From Amylibacter sp. IMCC11727 (lineage in GTDB: Bacteria; Pseudomonadota; Alphaproteobacteria; Rhodobacterales; Rhodobacteraceae): a stretch of 64,000 nt of DNA. The stretch is from NCBI RefSeq assembly GCF_029854195.1, contig NZ_CP122960.1:750001-814000 (forward strand), written 5' to 3'. The translations under genes were made by a program, and so were the position numbers. The notes beneath the pieces are model-generated. The model worked only from the letters and a program-made list of their open reading frames with translations, searched no databases and had not been told where the DNA came from. Positions 48,048 through 57,231 of the stretch are shown here, in pieces (within the stretch, counting starts at the first letter, position 1; each line of letters begins with the position of its first letter).

Positions 48048-49354
48048 TGGAGTGATTGAAACTTTTTGCGTAGTGTTGCGGTTTCTGCGGCCAGAGACGC
48101 AGGATCGTTGGAGCGCAATGCGCGGACCAGTAGATCGGCAATTTTGGGGGCATCCGCTCGTGTCACACCAAAGCGAACGATTTCAGGGGTGCCAATGCGC
48201 AAGCCGTTTAAATCCCCTTCAACTTCGGCAATGGGCAGGCCGATGCCGCAGGTTAGAAACCCAGCTTGGCGCAGTTTTTTCGCCGCCGTTTGTCCACCGC
48301 CAAATGCTGCGGATTCGATGGCCAGTTGGTGCGAGGTTGTTCCCCCTTTTGCGGCGGCAAACACGGGGATGTCGCAACGAGTCAGTTCGCGTGACAGGGC
48401 CTGAGCCACGTCGATCATCTGTTTTGCGTAGGCCACCCCGTGGTCACGCCAATCCAGCAATGTCATGGCCAGAGCGGCAGATTTGGCCGCGTCGAAATTT
48501 GCGGTCATGCCAGGAAAGGCAATCGCGTCGAGCCGTTCTGCCATGTCAGCGTCATTGGTGACGATCAAACCACCTGCTGGGCCGCCAAGGGATTTATAGG
48601 TGGACATGGTCATCACATGGGCCCCTTCGGCCAGTGGATCAGGCCACGCACCGCCCGCAATGATCCCACATTGGTGCGCCGCATCGAACAATACCTTAGC
48701 GCCCACTTCATCCGCGATGACGCGAATATCGGCCACGGGATGGGGAAACAAGTTCAGCGAGCAGCCAATGGTAATCAACGCGGGATTGGATTTGTGGGCC
48801 ATATCGCGCAGGCCAACCACATCAATTGTGTACCCATCTGCATCAATCGGCGCATGCAGAATGTTCAACCCATACAACCCTGCACACCCTGCAATGTGAT
48901 GCGTGACATGCCCGCCAACAGATGCAGGGGGCGCGATGATTGTGTCACCTGGCTTGCAGGTGGCCATAAAAGCATAAAGGTTTGCGATGGCCCCAGACGG
49001 CACACGGATTTCGGCAAATTTAGCGCGGAACACTTCGGCGGCGAGTTCGGCGCAAATGACCTCGATTTCTTCAATCGCCTCTAACCCCATTTCGTATTTG
49101 TCACCTGGATACCCAAGGGACGGGCGTTCCCCGATGCCGCTTGACAGCAGCGCAGCAGCACGGGGGTTGATCACGTTGGTGGCAGGATTGAGGTTAAAAC
49201 AATCCCTTTCGTGGATATGCCGATTGTCTGCGGCGAGCGTTTCGAGCCGCGCAGCGATGCCCGTGCTGGACGCGGTTGCGGTGGTGTTCGCGATCTGTTG
49301 AACCAGTGTTTCTGAATGTGCGGGAACCCAAGGGCGGTGGGAAAGGGACGTCAT
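48017..49354 (-). CDS. Serine hydroxymethyltransferase-like PLP enzyme (divergent form)
   Basis: The 445-residue fold-type I PLP enzyme resembles GlyA: NLNPATNVINPRAAALL, YPGDKYEMGLEAIEEIE, VPSGAIANLYAFMATCKPGD and FDAAHQCGIIAGGAWPDPLA. The PLP lysine is in STYKSLGGPAGGLIVTND; the housekeeping enzyme normally reads close to TTHKTLRGPRGG. Several positions of the active-site block therefore differ, which fits a specialised enzyme such as an alpha-methylserine or other aldol-type hydroxymethyltransferase and not the main GlyA. The reaction is inferred. It is convergent with the small unknown gene and 48 bases upstream of (before) the response regulator end. Confidence 0.85.
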   Translation of the reverse strand: MTSLSHRPWVPAHSETLVQQIANTTATASSTGIAARLETLAADNRHIHERDCFNLNPATNVINPRAAALLSSGIGERPSLGYPGDKYEMGLEAIEEIEVICAELAAEVFRAKFAEIRVPSGAIANLYAFMATCKPGDTIIAPPASVGGHVTHHIAGCAGLYGLNILHAPIDADGYTIDVVGLRDMAHKSNPALITIGCSLNLFPHPVADIRVIADEVGAKVLFDAAHQCGIIAGGAWPDPLAEGAHVMTMSTYKSLGGPAGGLIVTNDADMAERLDAIAFPGMTANFDAAKSAALAMTLLDWRDHGVAYAKQMIDVAQALSRELTRCDIPVFAAAKGGTTSHQLAIESAAFGGGQTAAKKLRQAGFLTCGIGLPIAEVEGDLNGLRIGTPEIVRFGVTRADAPKIADLLVRALRSNDPASLAAETATLRKKFQSLHYMNAGSGSR

Positions 49355-49401
49355 GAAAGCCTCGTTTTAGAATGCTGCGGTTCGGTTGGCCGTGTGTGAA
49401 G

Positions 49402-50112
49402 TTATTGCCAATCCACTGTGCCCAGAAAAATATATCCTGCGCCATAGATGGTTTTAATCAATTTGGGATTTTTCGGATCATCGCGCAGTTTTGTGCGCAA
49501 GCGCGAGACCCGCACATCCATGGCACGATCAAAGCTGTCTGATGCGTCACCGCCCAAGGATTCCTGCATAAACGCACGAGAAATCAGTCGGTTGGGAGCG
49601 TTCAAAAACAGACGCAACACTTCGCCTTCTGCTTGGGACAAGGGGGCAGGTGCGCCGTCATCTGGGGTGAGGAGGTATTGATCAAAATCTGCGGACCAAC
49701 CGGCAAATTTGGCAACTTGCGATGTTTCGGATGAGTTGGATTTCCCGCGTCGCAGCAGGGCGCGGGCACGGGCCACCACCTCGGCTGGGTCAAACGGTTT
49801 GATGATATAGTCATCGGCGCCCAACTCTAATCCAGTGATTTTGTCTTGTACTTGATTGCGGCCAGAAATGATAATGATTGCCGCCCCTTGATCCGTTGCC
49901 AGACGGTGAACAAGGGCAAGGCCATCTTTGTCTGGCAGGCCCAGATCGACAAGACAAATGTCGGGTTTGGAAGAATGAAGCGAGGCTTCGAATTCTGTGG
50001 CACGTCCAAAACTGGCGGTGCGAAATCCCGCCGCCTCAAGCGCATCGGCGAGCATGAGACGTATTTGTGGTTCATCATCCAGAATGGAAATCAGGGGTGC
50101 ATTTGTGCTCAT
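49402..50112 (-). CDS. OmpR-type response regulator
   Basis: The 236-residue protein has a receiver domain at residues 1-120 (acidic pocket DDE near residue 12, phospho-acceptor D in ICLVDLGLPDKDG, Lys in YIIKPFD) and a winged-helix DNA-binding domain of the OmpR type in the C-terminus (LSQAEGEVLRLFLNAPNRLIS, DVRVSRLRTKLRDDPKNP, TIYGAGYIF). Its start overlaps the hybrid kinase stop as ATGA, so the two form a two-component pair. Probable targets are the divergent ligase/transporter genes at 52296 onwards. Confidence 0.93.
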   Translation of the reverse strand: MSTNAPLISILDDEPQIRLMLADALEAAGFRTASFGRATEFEASLHSSKPDICLVDLGLPDKDGLALVHRLATDQGAAIIIISGRNQVQDKITGLELGADDYIIKPFDPAEVVARARALLRRGKSNSSETSQVAKFAGWSADFDQYLLTPDDGAPAPLSQAEGEVLRLFLNAPNRLISRAFMQESLGGDASDSFDRAMDVRVSRLRTKLRDDPKNPKLIKTIYGAGYIFLGTVDWQ

Positions 50113-52028
50113 GCGTGAACCTCGTGAAATTTCTCGGCCAATTGCGGGCCAGCAAAGGGTTTGCGCAGCAAAGGAAATTGTGCGCTGGCCTGTTGGTGAA
50201 TGGGGTCGTCAACAGGTAGACCTGTCATCATTATGACGGGCATATTGTGTCCCGCAGTAAGCAGTTCTTGCGCCATTTCAAACCCGTTCATTCCATCGCC
50301 AAGCATAATATCGGTTAGCACGTGGCTGACCCCAGGAATTTGTGCAAGCGTAAGTGCTTCTTCGGCGTTGTCTGCTTCAATCACGGAATGGCCCATTTCG
50401 CGCAGCATTTCACGGGTTTGCAAACGCAGGTCTTCGCGGTCTTCGACCAGCAGAACCATACCCGGATCTGTGGTTTGTGTGCCAAATCGCAGGGGCAGCT
50501 GGATCGTGACTTCGGCCCCGACTTCGGGACGATTTTTGATGCGCACGCGTCCACCGGACATTTGCGCAAAGTCGTAAGCCATGGTCAAGCCAAGGCCCGA
50601 ACCCTCGTCTTTCTTGGTGGTGAAAAACGGGTCAAGTGCGCTCTGCAAGGCTTCGTTGGTGAAGCCTGATCCTGTGTCGGTGACAATAAATTCGATCCAT
50701 GTGGTGCCACGCAATCGGGCGGTCAGATGGATTTCCCCCGCTTCCCCGATTGCGTCACGTGCGTTCAAGACAAGGTTCAAAAGGCCGTCTTGAACAAAAC
50801 CATGATCCAGCATCACGGCGCTTTCAATGCCTTGGTTTTCGGTGTCGAACGTGATCGTGTCGGGCAATGCCGCGTGTGCCAGATTAGAGATATCTTCAAA
50901 CAGTGTATCAATGGAAACCGCAGAAATCGAAAGGTCACGGCGCGCGGACACATCAGAGAGTCGGTCCAGCAACTCCCCACCCCGCAGGGCGGCAGCTTTG
51001 GTGGTTGCGATCGCGTCCTTGGCGGTATCTGGCAGGTTTTCGATGCGTTCCAATTTGCTTTGCAGGCCTAAGATGACAGTCAGCAAATTGGCAAAGTCAT
51101 GGGCGAGACCGCTGGTCAGTTGTGCCGCCAATTCGCGCTTGCGTGTTTGGGTGAGCGCGGCACGGGCCTGCGCCTCGGCGGTGATGTCCATTGATAAAAC
51201 GTAAGCGCCGTTGTTGGTTCCATCGGGGGCCACATCTGGTGTCAGGGCGACACGAACACGGCGTGTGGCGTCTTGCAGGTCCACTTCGGTGACAGAAGGT
51301 TCGCCCGCAAAGGCGCTTTCGAATTTTGATTTCAGTTGGTTGTAGGCTTCATCGCCCAAAGCTTCGCGCGCCGTCAGACCAATGATGGAGCGCGGTTGTG
51401 AGCCAATGACTTCGGATAGTTTACGGTTGGAATAGGTATAGCGTTGGTCGCGGTCCACATGGGCGATGTGGGCTGGTGTCATTTCTGATGTCATTCGCGC
51501 GCGGGCTTCGGCTTCGGTGAGGTCCCGTTTGGTTTCTTCCAGCGTGGCGATGGTTGCGGCGAGGGAACGGTTGGTTTCGGCGAGTTCTTCGGAGCGATTG
51601 AACAGGTCCGCTTCGAGTTTTGCACCCTCTGATCGGAGCAAGGATTCTTGTTGTTTGATTTGCGTGATGTCGGTGTAAACCGCCACCCAACCGCCTGTGC
51701 GCAACGGGCTGCCTTCGACCGAAATCCACTGGCCGTTGCTGCGTTGACGTTCCATGTAATGGGGTTCAAATGCGCGGGCCTGTTCGGTTCGACTGACAAC
51801 AAATTCTTCGAGATCGGCGATTTCACCGTAATCCCCACGCGATGCCAAATAGCGGATGGTGTCGGCAAAATCTGTCCCAATTTCAACGATATGATCGGGC
51901 AGGCCAAACATTTCCTGATACCGTCGGTTGGCCACAGACAGGCGGAGGTCTGCGTCAAAAATGGTGAGAGCTTGACCAATGAGGTTTAGCCCTGCGCGCA
52001 TCATTTGGGTTGTGGTTTGATCCGACAT
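50109..52028 (-). CDS. Hybrid sensor histidine kinase (two PAS, kinase, receiver)
   Basis: The kinase has 639 residues when read from ATG 52028. PAS 1 (about 10-120, ALTIFDADLRLSVANRRYQEMF) is followed by a coiled linker and PAS 2 (about 185-300). The phospho-acceptor helix is LAHDFANLLTVILG (His-Asp-Phe-Ala-Asn, a variant of the usual HDFNN). The ATPase part has NLVLNARDAIGEAG, DTGSGF and GSGLGLTMAYD, and the C-terminal receiver has D in VLTDIMLGDG. No membrane segment is seen, so it senses a cytoplasmic signal. The ORF is open back to 52163, but neither start has a good ribosome site. Confidence 0.87.
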   Translation of the reverse strand: MSDQTTTQMMRAGLNLIGQALTIFDADLRLSVANRRYQEMFGLPDHIVEIGTDFADTIRYLASRGDYGEIADLEEFVVSRTEQARAFEPHYMERQRSNGQWISVEGSPLRTGGWVAVYTDITQIKQQESLLRSEGAKLEADLFNRSEELAETNRSLAATIATLEETKRDLTEAEARARMTSEMTPAHIAHVDRDQRYTYSNRKLSEVIGSQPRSIIGLTAREALGDEAYNQLKSKFESAFAGEPSVTEVDLQDATRRVRVALTPDVAPDGTNNGAYVLSMDITAEAQARAALTQTRKRELAAQLTSGLAHDFANLLTVILGLQSKLERIENLPDTAKDAIATTKAAALRGGELLDRLSDVSARRDLSISAVSIDTLFEDISNLAHAALPDTITFDTENQGIESAVMLDHGFVQDGLLNLVLNARDAIGEAGEIHLTARLRGTTWIEFIVTDTGSGFTNEALQSALDPFFTTKKDEGSGLGLTMAYDFAQMSGGRVRIKNRPEVGAEVTIQLPLRFGTQTTDPGMVLLVEDREDLRLQTREMLREMGHSVIEADNAEEALTLAQIPGVSHVLTDIMLGDGMNGFEMAQELLTAGHNMPVIMMTGLPVDDPIHQQASAQFPLLRKPFAGPQLAEKFHEVHA

Positions 52029-52100
52029 GGGGATTTGCGTAGCAGAGGGGAGGCGGGGATTGCTAGGGGGAAAGTTGCGCGGGTGTGCTTCTCGAGCATT

Positions 52101-52140
52101 ACTTTGCAATACTTTGTCAGCGCCACTTTGCAACGCAAAG
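52101..52140. promoter_or_regulatory. Repeats ACTTTGCAA and palindrome between kinase and ligase genes
   Basis: ACTTTGCAA occurs at 52101 and 52125, with ACTTTGTCA between at 52111. CTTTGC-AAC-GCAAAG is a palindrome at 52126-52140. The repeats lie in the 267-base spacer between divergent genes and could bind the response regulator. The rest of the spacer shows nothing clear. Confidence 0.4.
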
Positions 52141-52295
52141 GGGTCTGTAACATTTTGATACATTTCCGAAAAAGTTCAGAATGGTTTTGACGTCACTGTT
52201 TTCTCAATCAATGATGTCGTGCGGGGAATCATGAGCCCTGCGTGACGCTGGACGGACGCACAAGTCGGACGCTGGCAACTGGGAGGAAATGACTC

Positions 52296-54263
52296 GTGAC
52301 ATCTGGACAGTCCCCTGTTGGGAACCTCGATACTATTCCGCGCCTTTTGGCCCGCAATGTTGCGCAATACGGCGACAAGCCTGCGTATCGTGAAAAAGAA
52401 TTTGGCATCTGGCAAAGCTGGACGTGGGCCCAAGTGGGCGATGAAATCAACGCCTTGGCGCTTGGCTTGTTGGACATGGGCCTGAATGAAGGCGACCATG
52501 TTGCGATCATTGGGAAAAACCGCCCCTATTTTTACTGGGCGATGGTTGCGGTCCAATCTTGTGGTGGCGTCCCTGTTCCGCTGTACCAAGATGCTGTGGC
52601 AGAAGAGATGGCCTATGTGCTCGATCACTGTTCAGCACGGTTTGTGTTTGCCGAAGACCAAGAGCAGGTTGATAAGTGTTTGGATGTAAAGGATCAGCTG
52701 CCAGGAATGGAGCAGATCATTTATGTCGACCCAAGGGGTTTGCGTAAATACGATCATTCGGCGTTGCACGGTTATCGTGACGTACAGGAAGCTGGCCGCA
52801 AAAGCAGCCAAAAGGCCGAGTTGGACGCGCGACTGGCCAAGCAGGATTTCGATACCACGTGTGTGATGCTTTACACCTCTGGCACGACAGGCCGCCCAAA
52901 GGGGGTGGTGCTGTCAAACCAGAACATCATTATGTCAGGTAAAGCGGCGTCAGAGTTTGATAACCTGCACGCAGATGACAGTGTGTTGGCCTATCTGCCG
53001 ATGGCATGGGTTGGGGATTTCATCTTTACCATTGGTACAGGGTATTGGAGCGGATTTTGTGTTTGCTGCCCAGAAAGCCAAGAAACTATGCAGCATGACC
53101 TGCGTGAAATCGGGCCAAGCTATTTCTTTGCGCCGCCACGGTATTTCGAAGGTGTGTTGACATCGGTGATGATCCGTATGGAAGACGCCAGCCCAAGCAA
53201 GCAGCGGATGTTCAAGAAATACATGGATTTCGCCAAAGAGGTTGGGCCGAAAATTCTGGACGGTAAGCCAGTGAGTTTTGGCGAAAAGCTGAAGTATGCA
53301 ATTGGTAATTTCCTTGTGTATGGGCCGTTGAAAAATACGCTGGGCCTGTCGCGTGTGCGTGTTGGCTATACAGCGGGGGAGGCGATTGGGCCTGAGATTT
53401 TCGATTTCTATCGCTCCTTGGGGATCAATCTGAAACAATTGTACGGTCAGACAGAAGCATCTGTTTTTGTTACTGTGCAGCCCGATGGGGAAGTGCGCGC
53501 CGATACGGTTGGTGTTCCAGCCCCAGGTGTGGAACTGCGCATCGCGGACAACGGCGAGGTGTTTTACAAATCACCAGGTGCGTTCGTGGAATATTACAAA
53601 AACCCAGAAAGCACGGCAGACACCAAAGATGCCGAAGGTTGGGTTGCCACAGGGGACGCGGGTTTCATCGAAGAAGACACTGGGCATTTGCGGATTATCG
53701 ACCGCGCCAAAGACGTTGGGCAAATGGCCGATGGTCGTATGTTTGCGCCTAAGTATGTTGAAAATAAACTGAAATTTTATCCCAACATTCTGGAAGCTGT
53801 TGTATTTGGAAATGAAAAGGATCGCTGTGTGGCGTTCCTGAACATTGATTTGACGGCGGTTGGCAACTGGGCCGAGCGGAACAACATTGCGTATTCATCT
53901 TATCAGGAATTGGCGGGGCATCCGCAGGTTCTGGCGACGATGCAGGAGCATGTGGAGGCAGTGAATGCCTCTGTGGCCGAAGACCCGATGTTGTCTGGCT
54001 GTCAGATCCATCGGTTCTGTGTATTGCACAAGCAATTGGATGCCGATGATGGAGAATTGACGCGGACGCAAAAGGTGCGCCGCCGCATCATCGAAGAGAA
54101 ATTCGCGGATTTGATTAACGGTCTGTACGACGGGTCTGCGCAAATTTCGACGGAAACAGAGGTGACGTATGAAGATGGGCGCAAAGGCTCCATCAGTGCG
54201 ACACTGGAAATGCGCGATGCAAAAGTGTTTGCAACCGCGAGCGACAAGGTAGCGGCGGAATGA
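52296..54263 (+). CDS. AMP-dependent acyl-CoA synthetase (long-chain type)
   Basis: The 655-residue adenylate-forming ligase uses ATP and CoA to activate a carboxylic acid. The phosphate loop is YTSGTTGRPKGVVLS near residues 190-204. YGQTEASVF and GWVATGDAGFIEEDTGHLRI follow, with the C-terminal lysine domain ending in a hydrophobic acyl tail region. GTG at 52296 is used, with GGAGG nine bases before it. It is the first gene of an operon with a Liv-type ABC transporter whose first gene overlaps it as ATGA, so the imported acid is likely its substrate. Chain length or aromatic nature is not certain. Confidence 0.9.
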   Translation: MTSGQSPVGNLDTIPRLLARNVAQYGDKPAYREKEFGIWQSWTWAQVGDEINALALGLLDMGLNEGDHVAIIGKNRPYFYWAMVAVQSCGGVPVPLYQDAVAEEMAYVLDHCSARFVFAEDQEQVDKCLDVKDQLPGMEQIIYVDPRGLRKYDHSALHGYRDVQEAGRKSSQKAELDARLAKQDFDTTCVMLYTSGTTGRPKGVVLSNQNIIMSGKAASEFDNLHADDSVLAYLPMAWVGDFIFTIGTGYWSGFCVCCPESQETMQHDLREIGPSYFFAPPRYFEGVLTSVMIRMEDASPSKQRMFKKYMDFAKEVGPKILDGKPVSFGEKLKYAIGNFLVYGPLKNTLGLSRVRVGYTAGEAIGPEIFDFYRSLGINLKQLYGQTEASVFVTVQPDGEVRADTVGVPAPGVELRIADNGEVFYKSPGAFVEYYKNPESTADTKDAEGWVATGDAGFIEEDTGHLRIIDRAKDVGQMADGRMFAPKYVENKLKFYPNILEAVVFGNEKDRCVAFLNIDLTAVGNWAERNNIAYSSYQELAGHPQVLATMQEHVEAVNASVAEDPMLSGCQIHRFCVLHKQLDADDGELTRTQKVRRRIIEEKFADLINGLYDGSAQISTETEVTYEDGRKGSISATLEMRDAKVFATASDKVAAE

Positions 54264-55072
54264 ATACAGCTGAATCCTATGTAACCCCAGACGGGCGCAC
54301 CATTGGGGGCGTTATGATGGAGATGAAGAACATCACGCTGCGTTTTGGCGGTGTGGTGGCCATTCAGGACATCTCGTTTGACATCCGCGAGGGTGAAATT
54401 CGGGCGATTATCGGTCCGAACGGGGCGGGTAAATCGTCCATGTTGAACGTCATCAACGGATTTTATCATCCGCAAGAAGGCGAAGTCTGGTTTAACGGCT
54501 CTAAACGCCCCGCGATGAAGCCCTATCAGATTGCAGCCCAAGGGATTGCGCGGACGTTTCAGAATATCGCGTTGTTCAAGGGTATGACTACGGTTGAAAA
54601 TGTGATGACGGGCCGTCAGTTGATGATGAAGAAGAACTTCCTCTGGCAAATGCTGCGCGTCGGCCCTGCGGTGCAAGAAGAGGTGGAACACCGCCGCCGC
54701 TGCGAAGAGATCATCGACTTTTTGGAGATTCAGCACATCCGCAAAGAGCCCGTGGGCAGTTTGCCTTATGGTTTGCAAAAACGCGTGGAATTGGCGCGCG
54801 CATTGGCGATGGAGCCAAAGCTGTTGCTGCTCGATGAGCCAATGGCGGGGATGAACGTTGAGGAAAAAGAGGACATGAGCCGCTTTATCCTTGATGTGAA
54901 CGATCAATACGGCACGACGATTGCGCTGATTGAGCACGATATGTCCGTGGTGATGGATTTGGCGGACCGTGTGGTTTGCCTTGATTACGGGAAAATGTTG
55001 GCGGACGGTACACCTGATGAGGTTCAAAAGAACCAAGCGGTGATCGACGCTTATTTGGGGGTTGAGCACTGA
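54260..55072 (+). CDS. ABC transporter ATP-binding protein (LivG type)
   Basis: The 270-residue nucleotide-binding subunit has Walker A GPNGAGKSS near residue 52, the ABC signature region LPYGLQKRVELARALAMEP, and Walker B LLLLDEPMAGM. The long insertion after FQNIALFKGMTTVENVMTG is typical of LivG. It overlaps the ligase gene by four bases and the permease gene by one. It powers import through LivH/LivM with LivF and the binding protein at 57232. Confidence 0.93.
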   Translation: MNTAESYVTPDGRTIGGVMMEMKNITLRFGGVVAIQDISFDIREGEIRAIIGPNGAGKSSMLNVINGFYHPQEGEVWFNGSKRPAMKPYQIAAQGIARTFQNIALFKGMTTVENVMTGRQLMMKKNFLWQMLRVGPAVQEEVEHRRRCEEIIDFLEIQHIRKEPVGSLPYGLQKRVELARALAMEPKLLLLDEPMAGMNVEEKEDMSRFILDVNDQYGTTIALIEHDMSVVMDLADRVVCLDYGKMLADGTPDEVQKNQAVIDAYLGVEH

Positions 55073-56031
55073 TGTCGGATTTACTCTATAGCATTTTTGT
55101 CGGCCCTTTTGCCGATATGATCGCCCTGCCAGATTTCCTTATGCAGGTGCTGTGGGAAGGGTTTGTGGCTGGGGTTCTTTATGCCCTGATCGCGCTGGGC
55201 TTTGTGCTGATTTTCAAGGCCTCTGGTGTGTTTAACTTTGCCCAAGGGATCATGGTTGTGTTCTCTGGCCTTACACTTGTGGGGCTATATGAACTGGGTG
55301 TTCCCGCGTTTCTGGCGCTGCTGATTACGCTGGGGGTGATGTATTGTCTGGCCTTCTCGGTCGAACGGTTTGTGCTGCGAAAACTGGTGAACCAGCCTGA
55401 TATTATTCTGTTTATGGCAACAATTGGTTTGACGAATATCCTGATCGGTCTTGGCCAGTGGATTTTCGGCGGTGAAACCAAAACGATGATTACCGAGCAG
55501 CTGTGGCTGCCCACAGGATCGAGCGTTTGGGAACCGGGCGGTGGTCTCGTGATCTTCCAACATATCGACATTGCGGCGACGGTAATTGCGGTTTTGATGA
55601 TCGTTGGGCTTGGCTTCTTCTTTAGCTACACCAAAGTAGGCCGTGCCTTGCGCGCTGTTGCCGATGACCATCAGGCATCGCTGTCGGTTGGTATTTCGCT
55701 CAACCAAATCTGGGTGATCGTGTGGTTTGCCGCGGGAATCGTGGCGCTGGTCACAGGGATTATGTGGGGCGCACGTTCTGACGTGTCTTTCTCACTCCAG
55801 ATTATCGCGCTCAAGGCGTTGCCTGTGCTGGTTCTGGGCGGGTTCACATCTATCCCAGGGGCCATTGTTGGCGGCCTGATCATCGGGATCGGCGAGAAAA
55901 TATTCGAGATTTATTGGGGGCCGCTCTTTGGCTCTGGCGTGGAAGGCTGGTTCGCATATGTGATCGCGCTGATCTTCCTGCTGTTCCGTCCACAAGGCCT
56001 GTTTGGCGACAAGATTATCGAGAGAGTTTAA
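55072..56031 (+). CDS. ABC transporter permease (LivH type)
   Basis: The 319-residue inner-membrane permease has about eight hydrophobic segments, with GFVAGVLYALIALGFVLIFK, GVFNFAQGIMVVFSG and AVADDHQASLSVGISLNQIW, the LivH coupling region. The start shares a base with the LivG stop. It forms the membrane channel with the LivM-type gene that follows after three bases. The family carries branched-chain amino acids, amides or aromatic acids. Confidence 0.93.
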   Translation: MSDLLYSIFVGPFADMIALPDFLMQVLWEGFVAGVLYALIALGFVLIFKASGVFNFAQGIMVVFSGLTLVGLYELGVPAFLALLITLGVMYCLAFSVERFVLRKLVNQPDIILFMATIGLTNILIGLGQWIFGGETKTMITEQLWLPTGSSVWEPGGGLVIFQHIDIAATVIAVLMIVGLGFFFSYTKVGRALRAVADDHQASLSVGISLNQIWVIVWFAAGIVALVTGIMWGARSDVSFSLQIIALKALPVLVLGGFTSIPGAIVGGLIIGIGEKIFEIYWGPLFGSGVEGWFAYVIALIFLLFRPQGLFGDKIIERV

Positions 56032-56034
56032 CAG

Positions 56035-57123
56035 ATGTTTTACCGCGAAGCAGGACAATACAACACGACGTATGAACAGGACCTTCAGGCGTTTCCGATC
56101 AAGCAAGACAAGATCGGTATCGCGATCTGGTTGGTGCTGGCCTATTTATTCGTGCCGTTCTTTGGCATCCCAGGGCTAGAGTATGGGTTCGCGATGAACG
56201 CCATTATGATCCCTGTGCTGATCTTTACCATCACCACCATCGGGCTCAACATTCTGGTTGGCTTCACGGGGCAGATCAGCCTTGGGACAGGGGCGTTTAT
56301 GGGGGTTGGGGCGTATGCCTGTTACAAGCTGACGTCCTATTTCCCAGATGTGAATATCATCATCATTATCTTTGCCAGTGGATTTGTGTCCGCGATTGTG
56401 GGGGCGTTGTTCGGCCTGCCATCGCTGCGGATCAAAGGGTTTTATCTGGTTGTTGCCACGCTGGCCGCGCAGTTCTTTTTGGAATGGTGCTTTATTCGTG
56501 TGGGTTGGCTCTACAACTACAACCCATCTGGCGCGATTGAGGTGCCCCAACGCGAGGTGTTTGGCTGGATCGTAACGGGGGCCAGTGCGGAACCTGTTAC
56601 GCGGTATTTGGTGGTGCTGTCGATCCTTGTGTTCCTGACCATCATTGCTGGCAACTTGGTACGCGGCCGCATTGGGCGCAGCTGGATGATGATCCGCGAT
56701 ATGGATATTGCGGCGGAATTGATCGGCGTGCGGCCTTTGACGGCGAAGCTGTCAGCATTCGCGGTGTCATCCTATTTCATCGGTGTGTCTGGCGCGTTGA
56801 TGGTGTTCCTGTGGCTCGGTGCTGCGGAAGTTGAAAGCTTCGATGTGAACCATTCGTTCCTGTATCTGTTTATGGTGATCCTTGGGGGGCTTGGTTCTCT
56901 TACGGGGTCGTTTATGGGGGCCGCGTTCATCTGGACCTTCCCGATTGTGTTGAAGGAACTTGGCAAAAGCTGGTTCGGGATCAATGCGACCGTGATGGAA
57001 AACGTAAGCCTTGTGGCCATTGGTGTGATGATCGTCGTGATCCTGATCGCAGAACCGCACGGCATGGCCCGTTTGTGGCAAATCGTGAAACAGAAATTAA
57101 GAATCTGGCCGTTCCCGCACTAG
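56035..57123 (+). CDS. ABC transporter permease (LivM type)
   Basis: The 362-residue permease has roughly ten membrane segments. LNILVGFTGQISLGTGAFMGVG is the LivM hallmark and GRSWMMIRDMDIAAELIGVRP is the coupling helix region. The N-terminal 30 residues are hydrophilic (YREAGQYNTTYEQD), longer than in E. coli LivM. It follows LivH directly and precedes the binding-protein gene by 108 bases containing hairpins. Confidence 0.93.
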   Translation: MFYREAGQYNTTYEQDLQAFPIKQDKIGIAIWLVLAYLFVPFFGIPGLEYGFAMNAIMIPVLIFTITTIGLNILVGFTGQISLGTGAFMGVGAYACYKLTSYFPDVNIIIIIFASGFVSAIVGALFGLPSLRIKGFYLVVATLAAQFFLEWCFIRVGWLYNYNPSGAIEVPQREVFGWIVTGASAEPVTRYLVVLSILVFLTIIAGNLVRGRIGRSWMMIRDMDIAAELIGVRPLTAKLSAFAVSSYFIGVSGALMVFLWLGAAEVESFDVNHSFLYLFMVILGGLGSLTGSFMGAAFIWTFPIVLKELGKSWFGINATVMENVSLVAIGVMIVVILIAEPHGMARLWQIVKQKLRIWPFPH

Positions 57124-57140
57124 GGATCGTGCCGCGATGC

Positions 57141-57171
57141 GCCAACAGCCAAACGAGACCGCGCTGTTGGC
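57141..57171 (+). promoter_or_regulatory. Hairpin upstream of the binding-protein gene
   Basis: GCCAACAG (57141) pairs with CTGTTGGC (57164). GAGACC in its loop (57155-57160) can pair with GGTCTC (57181-57186), which makes a possible pseudoknot. It may set the level of the binding protein against the permeases. Confidence 0.4.
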
Positions 57172-57231
57172 AAAAGGAGAGGTCTCATTCACGGGTTGCC
57201 ACGGGGTGGCCCATCAAAGGGAGAATGCAAC

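Noticed and set aside
54002..55069. 355-codon minus-strand frame inside the ligase and LivG genes
   Set aside because: His-rich shadow of two well-supported genes on the plus strand.
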